Shown here in pieces: positions 35,489 to 46,942 of a stretch of DNA of 64,000 nucleotides. The notes beneath the pieces are model-generated. The model did no database searches, was not told the origin of the DNA, and saw nothing but the letters and a program-made list of their open reading frames with translations. The stretch spans positions 372,001 through 436,000 of the forward strand of contig CBDDFV010000009.1 in assembly GCA_965227335.1 (NCBI GenBank), read 5' to 3'. The translations under genes and the position numbers were made by a program. How positions within the stretch are numbered: the first letter of the stretch is position 1; each line of letters opens with the position of its first letter. The stretch is from CBDDFV01 sp965227335. Its GTDB lineage: Bacteria > Planctomycetota > Phycisphaerae > Phycisphaerales > SM1A02.

Positions 35489-36448
35489 ATGCGTGGACCC
35501 GTCCCCGGCCGGACGCCGATCGCTCTCGTTCTCGGACTCATCGCGACCCTCGCCCCGAGCGGGTGTCTCGATCCCATCACGACCTCCCGCGATCCGCGGG
35601 GCGGGGCCTCCGCCCTCAACGGTCCCGCCGATGAACCGGCCGGCCTCACCCTGCCGCTCAACGGCGCGGAACTCGCGATGGAACGCGTCGCCGGCCTGCC
35701 GTTCGTCCAGGCCCGCCTCAACGGCCACGCCCCACGCTGGTTCCTGATCGACACCGGCTCCGCCGTCACCGTGCTCTCCAGCGATCTGGCCGACGAACTC
35801 GATCTGCCCCGACGAACCATGCACGCCAACGTCGTGGGCGGCGGCGGCAGCCAGTTCGTGGCGACCAGCGCGATCGCCATCGACCGACTCGAAATCGGCG
35901 GGGCCGCGTTCCACGGCGTCGAGGCCATGGCCTGGGGACTCGACGGCCTCAGCGAAATCGTCGGACGCGACGTCGCCGGCATCCTCGGATTTCCACTCTT
36001 CGTCGACTGCCTCCTCACCCTCGACTATCCGAACCACCGCGTGCGGATCGAAGCCGGCGAACTCGACCCCGTCAACGACATCACCGTGCTGTCCTGTGTG
36101 GCGCCGGGCGGCACGCCCGCCATCGTCGTCACGTGCGGCGAACACGATGCGATCTTCCTCATCGACTCCGGCGCCTCGGAAGGCGTCACCGTCAGTGAAG
36201 ACCTCGCCACCCAGCTTCGGTGGGCCGATGGACCGCACGCCAGCCACGTCATTCAGACGATCTCCGGCATCGCCGCCGCCCGGCGCGGCCGCCTCCGCCA
36301 CGATCTTCGCTTCGGCGCCTATCGCGTCGACGCGCCGCCCGCCGCGGTCGGCAGCCATGACCTCCTCGGGGCCGGACTCCTCGAACTGTTCGTGGTGACG
36401 TTCGATCAGCGACGCGCCGCCGTCCAGTTCGTCCAGGCCGACTTCTGA
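35489..36448 (+). CDS. Bilobal aspartic-protease-like lipoprotein
   Basis: The 319-aa protein begins with a hydrophobic stretch and a Cys at residue 26 (LIATLAPSGC), which suggests a lipoprotein, although the lipobox is not ideal. Two aspartic-protease-type loops are visible in one chain: FLIDTGSAVTVLS with D88-T-G90, and IFLIDSGASEGVTVS with D226-S-G228. Each is followed by the expected hydrophobic-hydrophobic-Gly line (VAGILGFPLF and DLLGAGLLELF). The layout resembles a pepsin-like pair of half-sites rather than a single retropepsin lobe. Each lobe is about 125 residues, so it could fold as an internal pseudo-dimer. Enzyme activity and substrate are inferred, not proven. It stands alone after a double terminator. 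Confidence 0.82.
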   Translation: MRGPVPGRTPIALVLGLIATLAPSGCLDPITTSRDPRGGASALNGPADEPAGLTLPLNGAELAMERVAGLPFVQARLNGHAPRWFLIDTGSAVTVLSSDLADELDLPRRTMHANVVGGGGSQFVATSAIAIDRLEIGGAAFHGVEAMAWGLDGLSEIVGRDVAGILGFPLFVDCLLTLDYPNHRVRIEAGELDPVNDITVLSCVAPGGTPAIVVTCGEHDAIFLIDSGASEGVTVSEDLATQLRWADGPHASHVIQTISGIAAARRGRLRHDLRFGAYRVDAPPAAVGSHDLLGAGLLELFVVTFDQRRAAVQFVQADF

Positions 36449-36479
36449 CCCCGCCGCCGTCGGCCGTTACCCTGCGGCC

Positions 36480-37688
36480 ATGTCTCAGGCGGATCTCGAA
36501 CGATGGCGGTTCCTTCTCAGCCATGACGCCGCGTCCCTGCGGGCGGCCGCCGCGGCCGTCGGTCGTGCGCCGACGCCGGCCGACATCATGCGTCTGCGTC
36601 GAACGTGGGACGCGGGCGACGTCTCGCTCGCCCTGCAACTCGCCGACGCCCGGCGACGCGCGGGTCCGAAGTTCACCGACGTCGACCGCCTCGCGCTTGA
36701 TCGGGAAGGCGCGGAGCAGGCGTCGTCGTCGCTGGCGGCGATGCACAAGGCCGCGCGATTCGCGTCAATCGACGCTCCGCACGTGGTTGATCTCTGTTGC
36801 GGCGTCGGCGGCGATGCGATGGCGCTGGCGCGCGTCGCACGGGTGACGGGGGTTGATCGCGATCCGGTCCGCGCGTGGATGTGCGCCCACAACGCCGGGT
36901 GCGAGATCAAGGTCGGCGACGTCGAGACGTTCGACCTCGACGCGGACCTCGACGCGGACGTTGACGCGATTCACATCGATCCCGCGCGGCGGACGGAGGG
37001 GCCCGACGGCCGACGCGTCTGGCGGCTCGAGGACGCCCGCCCCGGGCCCGCGTTCCTCGCCTCTCTGCTCGCTCAGGGCCGGCCGGCGGCGGTGAAACTC
37101 GGTCCCGGCGTCGACCTCGGGCGGGCCGCGGCGCTGGCTGGCGATCAGGCCGCGGAAATCGAGATCATCAGCGAGCGAGGCCGACTCACGCAGGCGATTC
37201 TGTGGACCGGCGAACTCGCCGCCGCGCCGGGGATGCATCGCGCCACGCTGCTCGACGCTCCGGACGACGTTCGCACCCTTGTGGGCCCGCCGGAGGCCCC
37301 CGGGACGGAAACCCCGCCGGACTCGTTCCTGTTCACCGTCGACCCATCGGTCGAACGGGCGGGCCTGCTGCCACGGCTCGCCGCGGACACCGGGCTCGCG
37401 ATCGTCCATCCCGCCCTCGGCCTGCTCACGGGTCCCGAGGTGATCCCGTCGTCGTGGCTGACCCCGTTCCGCGTGCTGGACACCGGCCCCTGGCGTCGCG
37501 ACCGCGTCCGGTCGACCGTCGCGGCGCTGGGCGCCGGCGTCGTCGAGGTCAAGACCCGAGGCGGCGCGGCGGACCCCGACGTCGAGCAACACGCCCTGCG
37601 TGGCGACGGCGATCGATCGATCACCGTCTTTGTGTTGCGGATGGGGACCGCCGTTCACGCGTTCATCACGGAACGCGTGTCGTCATGA
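36480..37688 (+). CDS. Class I SAM methyltransferase with THUMP-like domain
   Basis: The 402-aa protein has a helical N-terminus followed by a SAM-binding Rossmann domain. The glycine motif is VVDLCCGVGGDAMALA (residues 102-117), then TGVDRDPVRAWMCAHN. The catalytic-region line IHIDPARRTEGPDGRRVW carries a DPARR motif, followed by KLGPGVDL. The C-terminal third (EVIPSSWLTPFRVL...VEVKTRGGAADPDVEQHALRG) matches the THUMP-like domain found at the end of this family, which suggests an RNA substrate. The start at 36480 lies 31 bp after the protease-like gene. I am confident of the fold, not of the target. Length is normal for the family. Confidence 0.85.
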   Translation: MSQADLERWRFLLSHDAASLRAAAAAVGRAPTPADIMRLRRTWDAGDVSLALQLADARRRAGPKFTDVDRLALDREGAEQASSSLAAMHKAARFASIDAPHVVDLCCGVGGDAMALARVARVTGVDRDPVRAWMCAHNAGCEIKVGDVETFDLDADLDADVDAIHIDPARRTEGPDGRRVWRLEDARPGPAFLASLLAQGRPAAVKLGPGVDLGRAAALAGDQAAEIEIISERGRLTQAILWTGELAAAPGMHRATLLDAPDDVRTLVGPPEAPGTETPPDSFLFTVDPSVERAGLLPRLAADTGLAIVHPALGLLTGPEVIPSSWLTPFRVLDTGPWRRDRVRSTVAALGAGVVEVKTRGGAADPDVEQHALRGDGDRSITVFVLRMGTAVHAFITERVSS

Positions 37689-38124
37689 TCGATCGGTCTC
37701 GATGATCCGGTCCATTCGGGCCGGCCTGTCGGTACTGTCTGGCCGGGATTCCCCGATTCGGCGCGCGTTGAAGCGATCACGCCGCCTATTTAATTGATCG
37801 CCGAGAGGCAGATCAGAGAAGTTCAGGCGTGTAGATGTTGCGGGCGTTGAGCAACGCCCGGGGAGTGTCCGCCATGCCCCCATGTACGCCGAGCCTGCAT
37901 CGTTTCGGTCTCGACCATCAGCCGCAGGTGCGGGTGGCGATGAAGCGATTGATGTCGGAGGGCTTGCCGGTCGACGCGTGCGACGCGGTGCACGACGACG
38001 GATGCCGCCGACGCGGGTCGCCGCCGCCGTGGTGCGTCCGCGGCGCCGTCGAACGCCGGGGGTCGCCGGTCCGCCTGACGACGCGGCACGGGTTCTTCCG
38101 TCCGTCCTGATCGAACCGGCCTCG
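37689..38124. other. 436-bp gap with no convincing gene
   Basis: GC-rich DNA between a plus-strand methyltransferase and the acnA stop. A single AT-rich patch (GCCTATTTAATTGATC near 37784-37799) with TTGAAG at 37768-37773 could be a weak promoter. On the minus strand a frame ending at 37813 reads like a protein tail (GGMADTPRALLNARNIYTPE) but is broken by a stop 34 codons upstream, so it may be a gene remnant. A 91-codon plus frame (37835-38110) overlaps it and has no ribosome site. Nothing here is assigned. Confidence 0.4.
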
Positions 38125-40854
<2,730 letters not shown>

Positions 40855-40941
40855 GGGGGCGGATCCTCTCAAAAAGGGCGGACTGCGCGGCGATTATAGA
40901 AGAACGGCGCGGCCGGTCGAGCCCAAGCCCCCGGCTCCGCC

Positions 40942-41042
40942 GGGGGACAACGCCGCTGACACGCCGCCTAACAGCGCCGGGGGACAACGCCGCTTGACAC
41001 GCCGCTCGACAACGCCAAGGGACAACGCCGGTACACGCCGCG
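40942..41042. repeat. Degenerate short tandem repeats
   Basis: Three units of the form GGGACAACGCCG followed by a GACACGCCGC-like element lie near 40943, 40980 and 41019, spaced 36-39 bp apart, with differences between them. The stretch is directly upstream of acnA and next to an 8-bp-stem hairpin at 40928-40946. Confidence 0.65.
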
Positions 41043-41131
41043 ACCCCCGGCGACACGGGCGTCGATCCCTCGCACTGCGTTCAATTGTGTACGACCGTCA
41101 TTGCTACGTCGTCGGAGGGCGTTGGGTTCGT

Positions 41132-41205
41132 CGTCGGTTGGGTCCACGACCCAACACGATGGCGCCCGAGGGGTGTATCGACGTTGGTCGTGGACCCAAC
41201 CGACG
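41132..41205. repeat. Perfect 20-bp inverted repeat
   Basis: CGTCGGTTGGGTCCACGACC (41132-41151) and its exact reverse complement (41186-41205) are separated by 34 bp. The stem lies about 150 bp downstream of the cysE stop and may be a long hairpin terminator or a mobile-repeat remnant. There is no T-tract. Confidence 0.8.
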
Positions 41206-41353
41206 CGGTATTCATCAACACCAGCACGACCGTGCAACGCGGGTGAATCGATGTCCGGCCGGGGGCCCGACCGATGTCCTGTCGCCGGGCGTCCGATCAC
41301 GGTTGGACGTTGACCGTCGGCGGAGCCGGGGGCCGGGGGTTGCAGAAGACGCG

Positions 41354-42310
41354 TCAGATGCTCCAACTCAACGGGGGCATCTCCTTGTTCTTCCGCAACG
41401 TGAGATCCGGAATCGGACCTCGCACCACGTGACCCGGCGGCACCGAGTGCGTGAGGAACACGCCGCCGTTCACGACTGATCCGGCGCCGATCACCGTGTC
41501 GCCGCCCAGAATCGTCGCGCCGGCGTACACCGTCACGTGATCCTCCAGCGTCGGATGACGCTGCACGTCGCGGATGTACTTGCCCTGCTCGTCCTTCGGG
41601 AACCCCTTCGCCCCCAGCGTCACGCCCTGGTACACGGCGCAGTGATCGCCGATCACCGCCGTCTCGCCGATCACCACGCCCGTCCCGTGGTCGATGAAGA
41701 ACGACTGCCCGACCCGCGCGCCGGGATGAATGTCGATCCCCGTGATCGAGTGCGCATGCTCCGACATGATGCGCGGCAGCAGCGGCACCTTCAGCTTGTA
41801 CAACTCGTGCGACAGGCGATGCACCGTCAGCGCCCGCACGCCCGGGTAGCTGAAGATGATCTCGTCCGTGTGGTGGGCGGCGGGATCGCCGTCGTACGCC
41901 GCCTGGGCGTCGAGGCTCAGCAGCCGACGCACGTCCGGCAGCTTCTGCAGGAAGATGCTCACGATCTCCCGCGCCCGACGCTCGCACTCGGCCAGCTCAT
42001 CGCACGCTTCCGACTCGCTGGTCTCCACCGCCTCCTGATACTGCAGGGCCCCGGTGGTCTGGGTCACCAGCCGCGGGACGACCTCCTTCAGCACGGCGGA
42101 CACGTGCGCCGACATCGCCTCCGCCGTCAGATCGCGCGGCCCGATGAATCCGGGAAACATGAGCCATGTCAGATGCTCGAGAATGTCCACAATCTCTCGC
42201 CGACTCGGGAGATACACGGTCGACAGATGCCGCGTGCGGGCGTCCCCGAGAATCGACTCCGTCAGACGGCGGACCAGATCCTGGTGCTGGGCGGGATTGT
42301 GCGTCGGCAT
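41354..42310 (-). CDS. cysE: Serine O-acetyltransferase
   Basis: The 318-aa protein converts serine and acetyl-CoA to O-acetylserine, the first step of cysteine synthesis. The long helical N-terminus (about 170 residues) is as in EpsC/CysE-type enzymes. The left-handed beta-helix follows with hexapeptide repeats: GIDIHPGARVGQSFFIDHGTGVVIGETAVIGD, YQGVTLGAKG, and HPTLEDHVTVYAGATILGGDTVIGAGSVV. The catalytic His residues of IDIHPGA and FIDHGTG are present. The C-terminal tail ends SWSI, fitting the short isoleucine-ended tail by which CysE binds CysK. It is divergent from cysK across 180 bp, so the pair forms a cysteine-synthesis unit. Confidence 0.92.
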   Translation of the reverse strand: MPTHNPAQHQDLVRRLTESILGDARTRHLSTVYLPSRREIVDILEHLTWLMFPGFIGPRDLTAEAMSAHVSAVLKEVVPRLVTQTTGALQYQEAVETSESEACDELAECERRAREIVSIFLQKLPDVRRLLSLDAQAAYDGDPAAHHTDEIIFSYPGVRALTVHRLSHELYKLKVPLLPRIMSEHAHSITGIDIHPGARVGQSFFIDHGTGVVIGETAVIGDHCAVYQGVTLGAKGFPKDEQGKYIRDVQRHPTLEDHVTVYAGATILGGDTVIGAGSVVNGGVFLTHSVPPGHVVRGPIPDLTLRKNKEMPPLSWSI

Positions 42311-42489
42311 GCGCGGCTCCTGACGGGGGTGCGGCGTTGATCAATCTCTCCGCCCGATGGTATCGTAGGGGCTCGCGGGCCGCGGATGGCCCGACCCGGT
42401 CGAAGCGGCGGACCGGGCCATGAACGTTTCGCGGGATCCAGGGCGTTCAGCCGCCCGGGTTTCGTCGTCCATTCACTGGAGAGACTCCA

Positions 42490-43434
42490 ATGCCGCACGG
42501 CAAGGTCTACGATTCCGTCGTCGATACCGTCTTCAACACCCCCCTGGTCAAGCTCAAGCGGGTGGTCCCGGACGGCGCGGCCGACGTCTACGTCAAGTGC
42601 GAGTTCTTCAACCCCATGGCGAGCGTGAAGGACCGCATCGCGGAGGCGATGATCTCCGCCGGCGAGGCGGCCGGCGACATCACCCCCGGTGAAACGCACA
42701 TCATCGAGCCCACCTCGGGCAACACGGGCATCGCGCTCGCGTTCGTCTGCGCGTGCAAGGGCTACAAGCTCACGCTGACGATGCCCGAATCGATGTCGAT
42801 GGAACGGCGCGTCCTGCTCCGCTCGCTCGGAGCGAACCTCGTCCTGACCGCCGCGTCCGACGGCATGCCCGGGGCCGTGGCGAAGGCGGAGGAGCTGGTC
42901 TCCCAGGATTCGTCCGCGTGGATGCCCCAGCAGTTCAACAACCCGGCGAACCCGGCGATTCACGAGAAGACCACCGGTCCCGAGATCTGGGAGGATTCCG
43001 GACACGACATTGACATGATCGTCGCCGGCGTCGGCACCGGCGGCACGATCACGGGCGTGACCCGCTTCATCCGGAAGCACAATCCGGACTTCCAGGCGAT
43101 CGCGGTCGAGCCCGAAGCGTCGCCGGTGATCGGCGGCGGCCAGCCCGCCCCGCACAAGATTCAGGGCATCGGGGCCGGCTTCATTCCCAACAACTGCGAC
43201 ACCAGCCTGCTCAACGGGACCGCGACGGTGTCCAACGAAGACGCCTTCGAATGGGCCCGACGGGTCGCGGCGGAGGAAGGCGTGTTCGGCGGCATCTCGA
43301 CCGGGGCCAACATCTGCGCCGCCGTACGCGAGGCGTCGAAGCCGGAGAACAAGGGGAAGAAGATCGTCACCATCGCGTGCAGCTTCGGCGAACGCTATCT
43401 GTCCACGCCGGCCTTCGAAGGCTACTTCGGCTGA
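42490..43434 (+). CDS. cysK: Cysteine synthase (O-acetylserine sulfhydrylase)
   Basis: The 314-aa PLP enzyme makes cysteine from O-acetylserine and sulfide. The start at 42490 has GGAGAG upstream. The Schiff-base lysine lies in NPMASVKDRIAEAMI, the substrate loop is EPTSGNTGIALAFVC, and the phosphate-binding loop GVGTGGTITG and C-terminal GISTGANICAAV are in place. The line EYFG-like tail (FEGYFG) is close to the CysK end. It is divergent from cysE and likely shares regulation with it, although no operator is visible. A hairpin follows the gene at 43464-43487. Length and motifs are normal. Confidence 0.94.
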   Translation: MPHGKVYDSVVDTVFNTPLVKLKRVVPDGAADVYVKCEFFNPMASVKDRIAEAMISAGEAAGDITPGETHIIEPTSGNTGIALAFVCACKGYKLTLTMPESMSMERRVLLRSLGANLVLTAASDGMPGAVAKAEELVSQDSSAWMPQQFNNPANPAIHEKTTGPEIWEDSGHDIDMIVAGVGTGGTITGVTRFIRKHNPDFQAIAVEPEASPVIGGGQPAPHKIQGIGAGFIPNNCDTSLLNGTATVSNEDAFEWARRVAAEEGVFGGISTGANICAAVREASKPENKGKKIVTIACSFGERYLSTPAFEGYFG

Positions 43435-43463
43435 TCACCCCGGCGATCCCCGTCCGACCATGA

Positions 43464-43487
43464 CGCCGTCGTCCCCGCCGGACGGCG
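43464..43487 (+). terminator. Possible terminator after cysK
   Basis: CGCCGTC (43464-43470) pairs with GACGGCG (43481-43487) around a 10-nt loop, followed by GCGTTCTTC. The stem is GC-rich and the T-run short, so it is a modest candidate. Confidence 0.45.
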
Positions 43488-43523
43488 GCGTTCTTCGTGC
43501 GCGGCCGGTATAGTGCGGCTCGC

Positions 43524-45377
43524 ATGAACGTCGACGTCGCGCATGTCAGCTGGCGGAACGCGGCGATCGCCGTCCTCGCGATCCTCGCCATCGCCACGCA
43601 CCTCATCATGCGCGTCCTCGGCGTGGAAGGCGCCCACTGGCCGCTCTGGATCGCCCTCGGCCTCGGCGGCGTTCCCCTGGTCATCGAACTGACGATCAAC
43701 CTCGTCCGCGGCGAGTTCGGCTCCGACCTCCTCGCGGGCATCTCGATCGTCACCGCCACGCTCCTCGACGAACACCTCGCCGGCGTCCTCGTCGTCCTCA
43801 TGCTCTCCGGCGGCGAGACGCTCGAAGCCTACGCCGTCCGCTCCGCCTCCTCGACGCTCGACGCCCTCGCCCGACGCATGCCGGGTTCGGCCCACAAGAA
43901 GGTCGGCGGCGAACTGCAGGACGTCGACGTCGAAACCGTCGAGGTCGGCGACGAACTCGTCGTCCTGCCCCACGAGATGTGTCCCGTCGACGGCACGGTC
44001 ATCGACGGTCACGGCGCCATGGACGAGTCGTTCCTCACCGGCGAGCCCTACCTGCAGTCGAAGGCGCCCGGCGCGGCGGTCATTTCCGGCGCCGTCAACG
44101 GCGAGTCCGCCATCACCATCCGCGCCGACCGCGAGGCGAAGGACTCCCGCTACGCGAAGATCATGCAGGTGATGAAGGAGTCGCAGCAGCGACGTCCGAA
44201 GATCCGCCGCATGGGCGACCAGCTCGGCGCGATCTACACGCCGATCGCCGTCGCCATCGCGATCATCGCGTGGGTCGCGAGCGGCGATCCGGTCCGCTTC
44301 CTCGCCGTCCTGGTCGTCGCCACGCCGTGTCCGCTGCTCATCGCGATCCCCGTGTCGATCATCAGCGCGATCTCCCTCGCGGCGAAACGCGGGATCATCA
44401 TCCGCGACCCCGTCGTGCTCGAGAAGGTCGACCGCTGCACGACCGTCATCTTCGACAAGACGGGCACGCTCACCTACGGCCGCCCGAGCCTGACCGAGAT
44501 CCTCGCGGCCGAAGGCGTGGACGCCGATGAACTGCTCGCGCTGACCGCAAGTCTCGAACAGTACTCGCGACACCCGCTCGCGGAGGCCGTCATCAAGGCC
44601 GCCCACGAACGGAGTCTCGAGATCCGACCCGCCGCTGAAGTCAGCGAGCCGCCCGGGGCGGGTCTGCGCGGCGTGATCGACGGGCGCGCGATCCGCGTCA
44701 CCAGCCGCAAGCACACGCGACAGGACCATCCCGACCTCGTCGATCAACTCCCGCCGGTGGAAGGCGGGCTGGAATGCGTCCTGTTTCTTGACGACGCGTA
44801 CGCGGGCATGATGCGGTTCCGCGACGCCCCGCGCGACGACAGCGGCGCGTTCCTCAATCACCTCGGCCGGCGCCACCGCGTCGAGAAGGTGATGCTTGTC
44901 TCCGGCGATCGGGCCGAGGAGGTCGAGTATCTGGCGAAGCAGGTCGGGATCGAGCACGTGTACGCGGACCAGAGTCCCGAAGACAAGGTTCGCATCGTGC
45001 AGGAGGAGACGGCGAGGGGGCCGACCGTCTTCGTCGGCGACGGTGTGAACGATGCGCCCGCGTTGCTGGAGGCCACGGTCGGAATCGCGATGGGCGCGGG
45101 GAGCGACGTGATCACCGAAGCGGCAGGCGCGATCGTGATGGAGCAGTCGCTCCTCAAAGTGGACGAACTCATGCACATCGGCGCGCGGATGCGCAAGATC
45201 GCGCTGCAGTCCGTGATCGGCGGCATGGGACTGAGCATCATCGCCATGATCATCGCCGCGTTCGGTTACCTCGATCCCGTCGCCGGCGCGATCGTGCAGG
45301 AAGTGATCGACGTGGTGGCGATCCTCAACGCCCTCCGCATGGCGATTCCGCCGAAGACCCTCTCCGACGTGGACTGA
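43524..45377 (+). CDS. P1B-type heavy-metal transporting ATPase (TPC type)
   Basis: The 617-aa membrane ATPase starts at ATG 43524 (MNVDVAHVSW); the upstream extension to 43497 lacks a ribosome site. It has the P-type core: FDKTGTLTYG (phosphorylation Asp), MDESFLTGEP, SRHPLAEAV, and FVGDGVNDAPALL. The metal-site helix reads LVVATPCPLLIAIPVSI, so a TPC motif replaces the CPC/CPH/SPC of Cu, Cd/Zn or Co pumps. This resembles the small TPC-type group, reported in a few bacteria to handle Ni/Fe, but the metal is not certain. There is no N-terminal metal-binding CxxC domain. No regulator gene lies beside it; cysK precedes it by 90 bp and may share transcription. Confidence 0.86.
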   Translation: MNVDVAHVSWRNAAIAVLAILAIATHLIMRVLGVEGAHWPLWIALGLGGVPLVIELTINLVRGEFGSDLLAGISIVTATLLDEHLAGVLVVLMLSGGETLEAYAVRSASSTLDALARRMPGSAHKKVGGELQDVDVETVEVGDELVVLPHEMCPVDGTVIDGHGAMDESFLTGEPYLQSKAPGAAVISGAVNGESAITIRADREAKDSRYAKIMQVMKESQQRRPKIRRMGDQLGAIYTPIAVAIAIIAWVASGDPVRFLAVLVVATPCPLLIAIPVSIISAISLAAKRGIIIRDPVVLEKVDRCTTVIFDKTGTLTYGRPSLTEILAAEGVDADELLALTASLEQYSRHPLAEAVIKAAHERSLEIRPAAEVSEPPGAGLRGVIDGRAIRVTSRKHTRQDHPDLVDQLPPVEGGLECVLFLDDAYAGMMRFRDAPRDDSGAFLNHLGRRHRVEKVMLVSGDRAEEVEYLAKQVGIEHVYADQSPEDKVRIVQEETARGPTVFVGDGVNDAPALLEATVGIAMGAGSDVITEAAGAIVMEQSLLKVDELMHIGARMRKIALQSVIGGMGLSIIAMIIAAFGYLDPVAGAIVQEVIDVVAILNALRMAIPPKTLSDVD

Positions 45378-45408
45378 CCGCGGACGAATCGTTCGATGAG
45401 GATGTCCC

Positions 45409-46893
45409 TTACGCGAGGCGACCCTGCCCGCCGCGCCGGGGATCGCCCGCCGCGTCCAGTTGTCCGTCGCGCCGCTCCGCCGCCTGGACGCCGCCGAAGA
45501 ACATGTGCGGCGCCTCGAAGATGCGCACGGGAGACCGGAGGTCCCGCGCGAAATCCGCCAGGCCGGGTTCGATCGCCAGCACCCACGACTCGTCGCGCGG
45601 TTCGAGATGCGCACGCGGCGCCGCGAGCCCGTCTTCCAGCGAACGCCCCTCCGCCGCGATTCGACGCCAGACCTGGGCGAGGGCCGTCGTGATTCGGTCC
45701 GCCCCCGCCGCGCCGAGCGCCAGCACGTCCCCCCCCGGATGACGGGCGATGAGCGGGGCCATGTTGGAGCGGAGCCGGCCCCCGGGCGGCGCGGCATGAA
45801 GCCCGGCGGGGAACAACTCCAACTCTCCGAGGCCGTTGTTGAGCATCACGCCCGTCCCCGGCGGAATCACCCCGCACGTGTACCCGGTCGATGTCGTGAT
45901 CGAGCACGCGAGCCCGTCGCGGTCCGCGGTGCTGACGTGGCTGGTCGAGCCGGACGTGGTGAAGCGGCCGGAAGCGGTGATCGCGGCGCCGACATCTCCC
46001 GACCGCAGCCACCGGCCCCGCTCCTCGAAGACCAGGCGCATCGCATCCGCGAGCGCGTCGAGGTCGTGCGGGTCGTGGGGGGCGGCGCGTCGGATGAGGT
46101 CGAGCGTCGCCGCCCCGCCGACCGCCGGCGGCGGGGTGCTGGCGGCGGCCCATCCGTCGACGGCCAGTTCCAGCGCGGGTCGTTCAACCGCGCGATACGC
46201 CGCGAGATCGTCGCGTCCGAGCAGACCGCCGTGGTCCATGACCCACGCGGCGATGCGGGCGCCGATTTCGCCCTCGTAGAACGCCGCCGCGCCGTCGCGG
46301 GCGATCTCGTCGAACGTGTCCGCGAGATCCGGCATCCGCACGGTTTCGCCGAGGTCGCGGGGGGCGCCGTCGGGGCGGACGGCGATCGCGTGGGCGTCGG
46401 GCGTGCGACTGAAGATCACTTCGCCTGACGACTTGAAGTACGTCCACGACGCCATCGGGAGGGGGAATCCGTTGCGGGCGGCGTCGACGGCCGGCCCGAA
46501 CAGTTCGCCCCACGGCGTCTGGCCATGTCGCTCATGCAGTTGAGCGAGAGCGGCGAGCGCGCCCGGGGTGGCGACGGATCCCGCCCCAACCGTGGTGATC
46601 GTCTCGCCGCCGTAGTTCATGACCACGCGGTCGACGCCGTGGCCGAAGCGTTCACGGGGGGCGGAGCGTCCCGGCATTTCGAAGAACCCGTCGACGAGCG
46701 TGGCGTGGGCCGCGCCGGCGGGCCAGACCAGCGCGTGCGCTCCCGAGGCCACCGACGTCAGCCCCGGCTCGGCGACCCATGACATCAGCGTGGCCGCGAG
46801 ACAGGCGTCGACCGCGTTGCCGCCGGCGGACGCGATTGCGGCCCCGGCTTCGGCGGCCCGCGTGCTTCCGGCGGCGATGGCGACGTGGGGCAT
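45409..46893 (-). CDS. Gamma-glutamyltransferase family protein
   Basis: The 494-aa protein belongs to the Ntn-hydrolase GGT family, whose precursor is cut autocatalytically before a Thr. The processed Thr lies in STSHVSTADRDGLACSITTST, followed by GVMLNNGLGELE, which are recognisable GGT landmarks. The early lines AAGSTRAAEAGAAIASAGGNAVDACLAA and GLTSVASGAHALV also match. There is no signal peptide, so it is probably cytoplasmic, unlike E. coli GGT. The C-terminus is short and Arg-rich. Likely activities are amino-acid or cephalosporin-type acylase, or gamma-glutamyl transfer; they cannot be separated. It is convergent with the P1B ATPase gene. Confidence 0.85.
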   Translation of the reverse strand: MPHVAIAAGSTRAAEAGAAIASAGGNAVDACLAATLMSWVAEPGLTSVASGAHALVWPAGAAHATLVDGFFEMPGRSAPRERFGHGVDRVVMNYGGETITTVGAGSVATPGALAALAQLHERHGQTPWGELFGPAVDAARNGFPLPMASWTYFKSSGEVIFSRTPDAHAIAVRPDGAPRDLGETVRMPDLADTFDEIARDGAAAFYEGEIGARIAAWVMDHGGLLGRDDLAAYRAVERPALELAVDGWAAASTPPPAVGGAATLDLIRRAAPHDPHDLDALADAMRLVFEERGRWLRSGDVGAAITASGRFTTSGSTSHVSTADRDGLACSITTSTGYTCGVIPPGTGVMLNNGLGELELFPAGLHAAPPGGRLRSNMAPLIARHPGGDVLALGAAGADRITTALAQVWRRIAAEGRSLEDGLAAPRAHLEPRDESWVLAIEPGLADFARDLRSPVRIFEAPHMFFGGVQAAERRDGQLDAAGDPRRGGQGRLA

Positions 46894-46942
46894 GGCGTCA
46901 GTCTACCGGGGTCTCGTCGACGTCGGATCGCTCGACATCGGA

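Larger units (their letters stand above)
40855..41353. other. Repeat-rich 499-bp spacer between cysE and acnA
   Basis: Non-coding in my reading. It holds a GC hairpin (CCCCCGGC-TCC-GCCGGGGG, 40928-40946), three imperfect GGGACAACGCCG...ACACGCCG units (40942-41042), and a perfect 20-bp inverted repeat (41132-41205). Both flanking genes run on the minus strand, so the distal part is the 3' side of cysE and the proximal part the 5' side of acnA. Frames here are short and lack ribosome sites. Confidence 0.6.

Noticed and set aside
41132..41205. Inverted repeat as ends of an insertion sequence
   Set aside because: Only 34 bp lie between the arms and no transposase or target duplication is visible.
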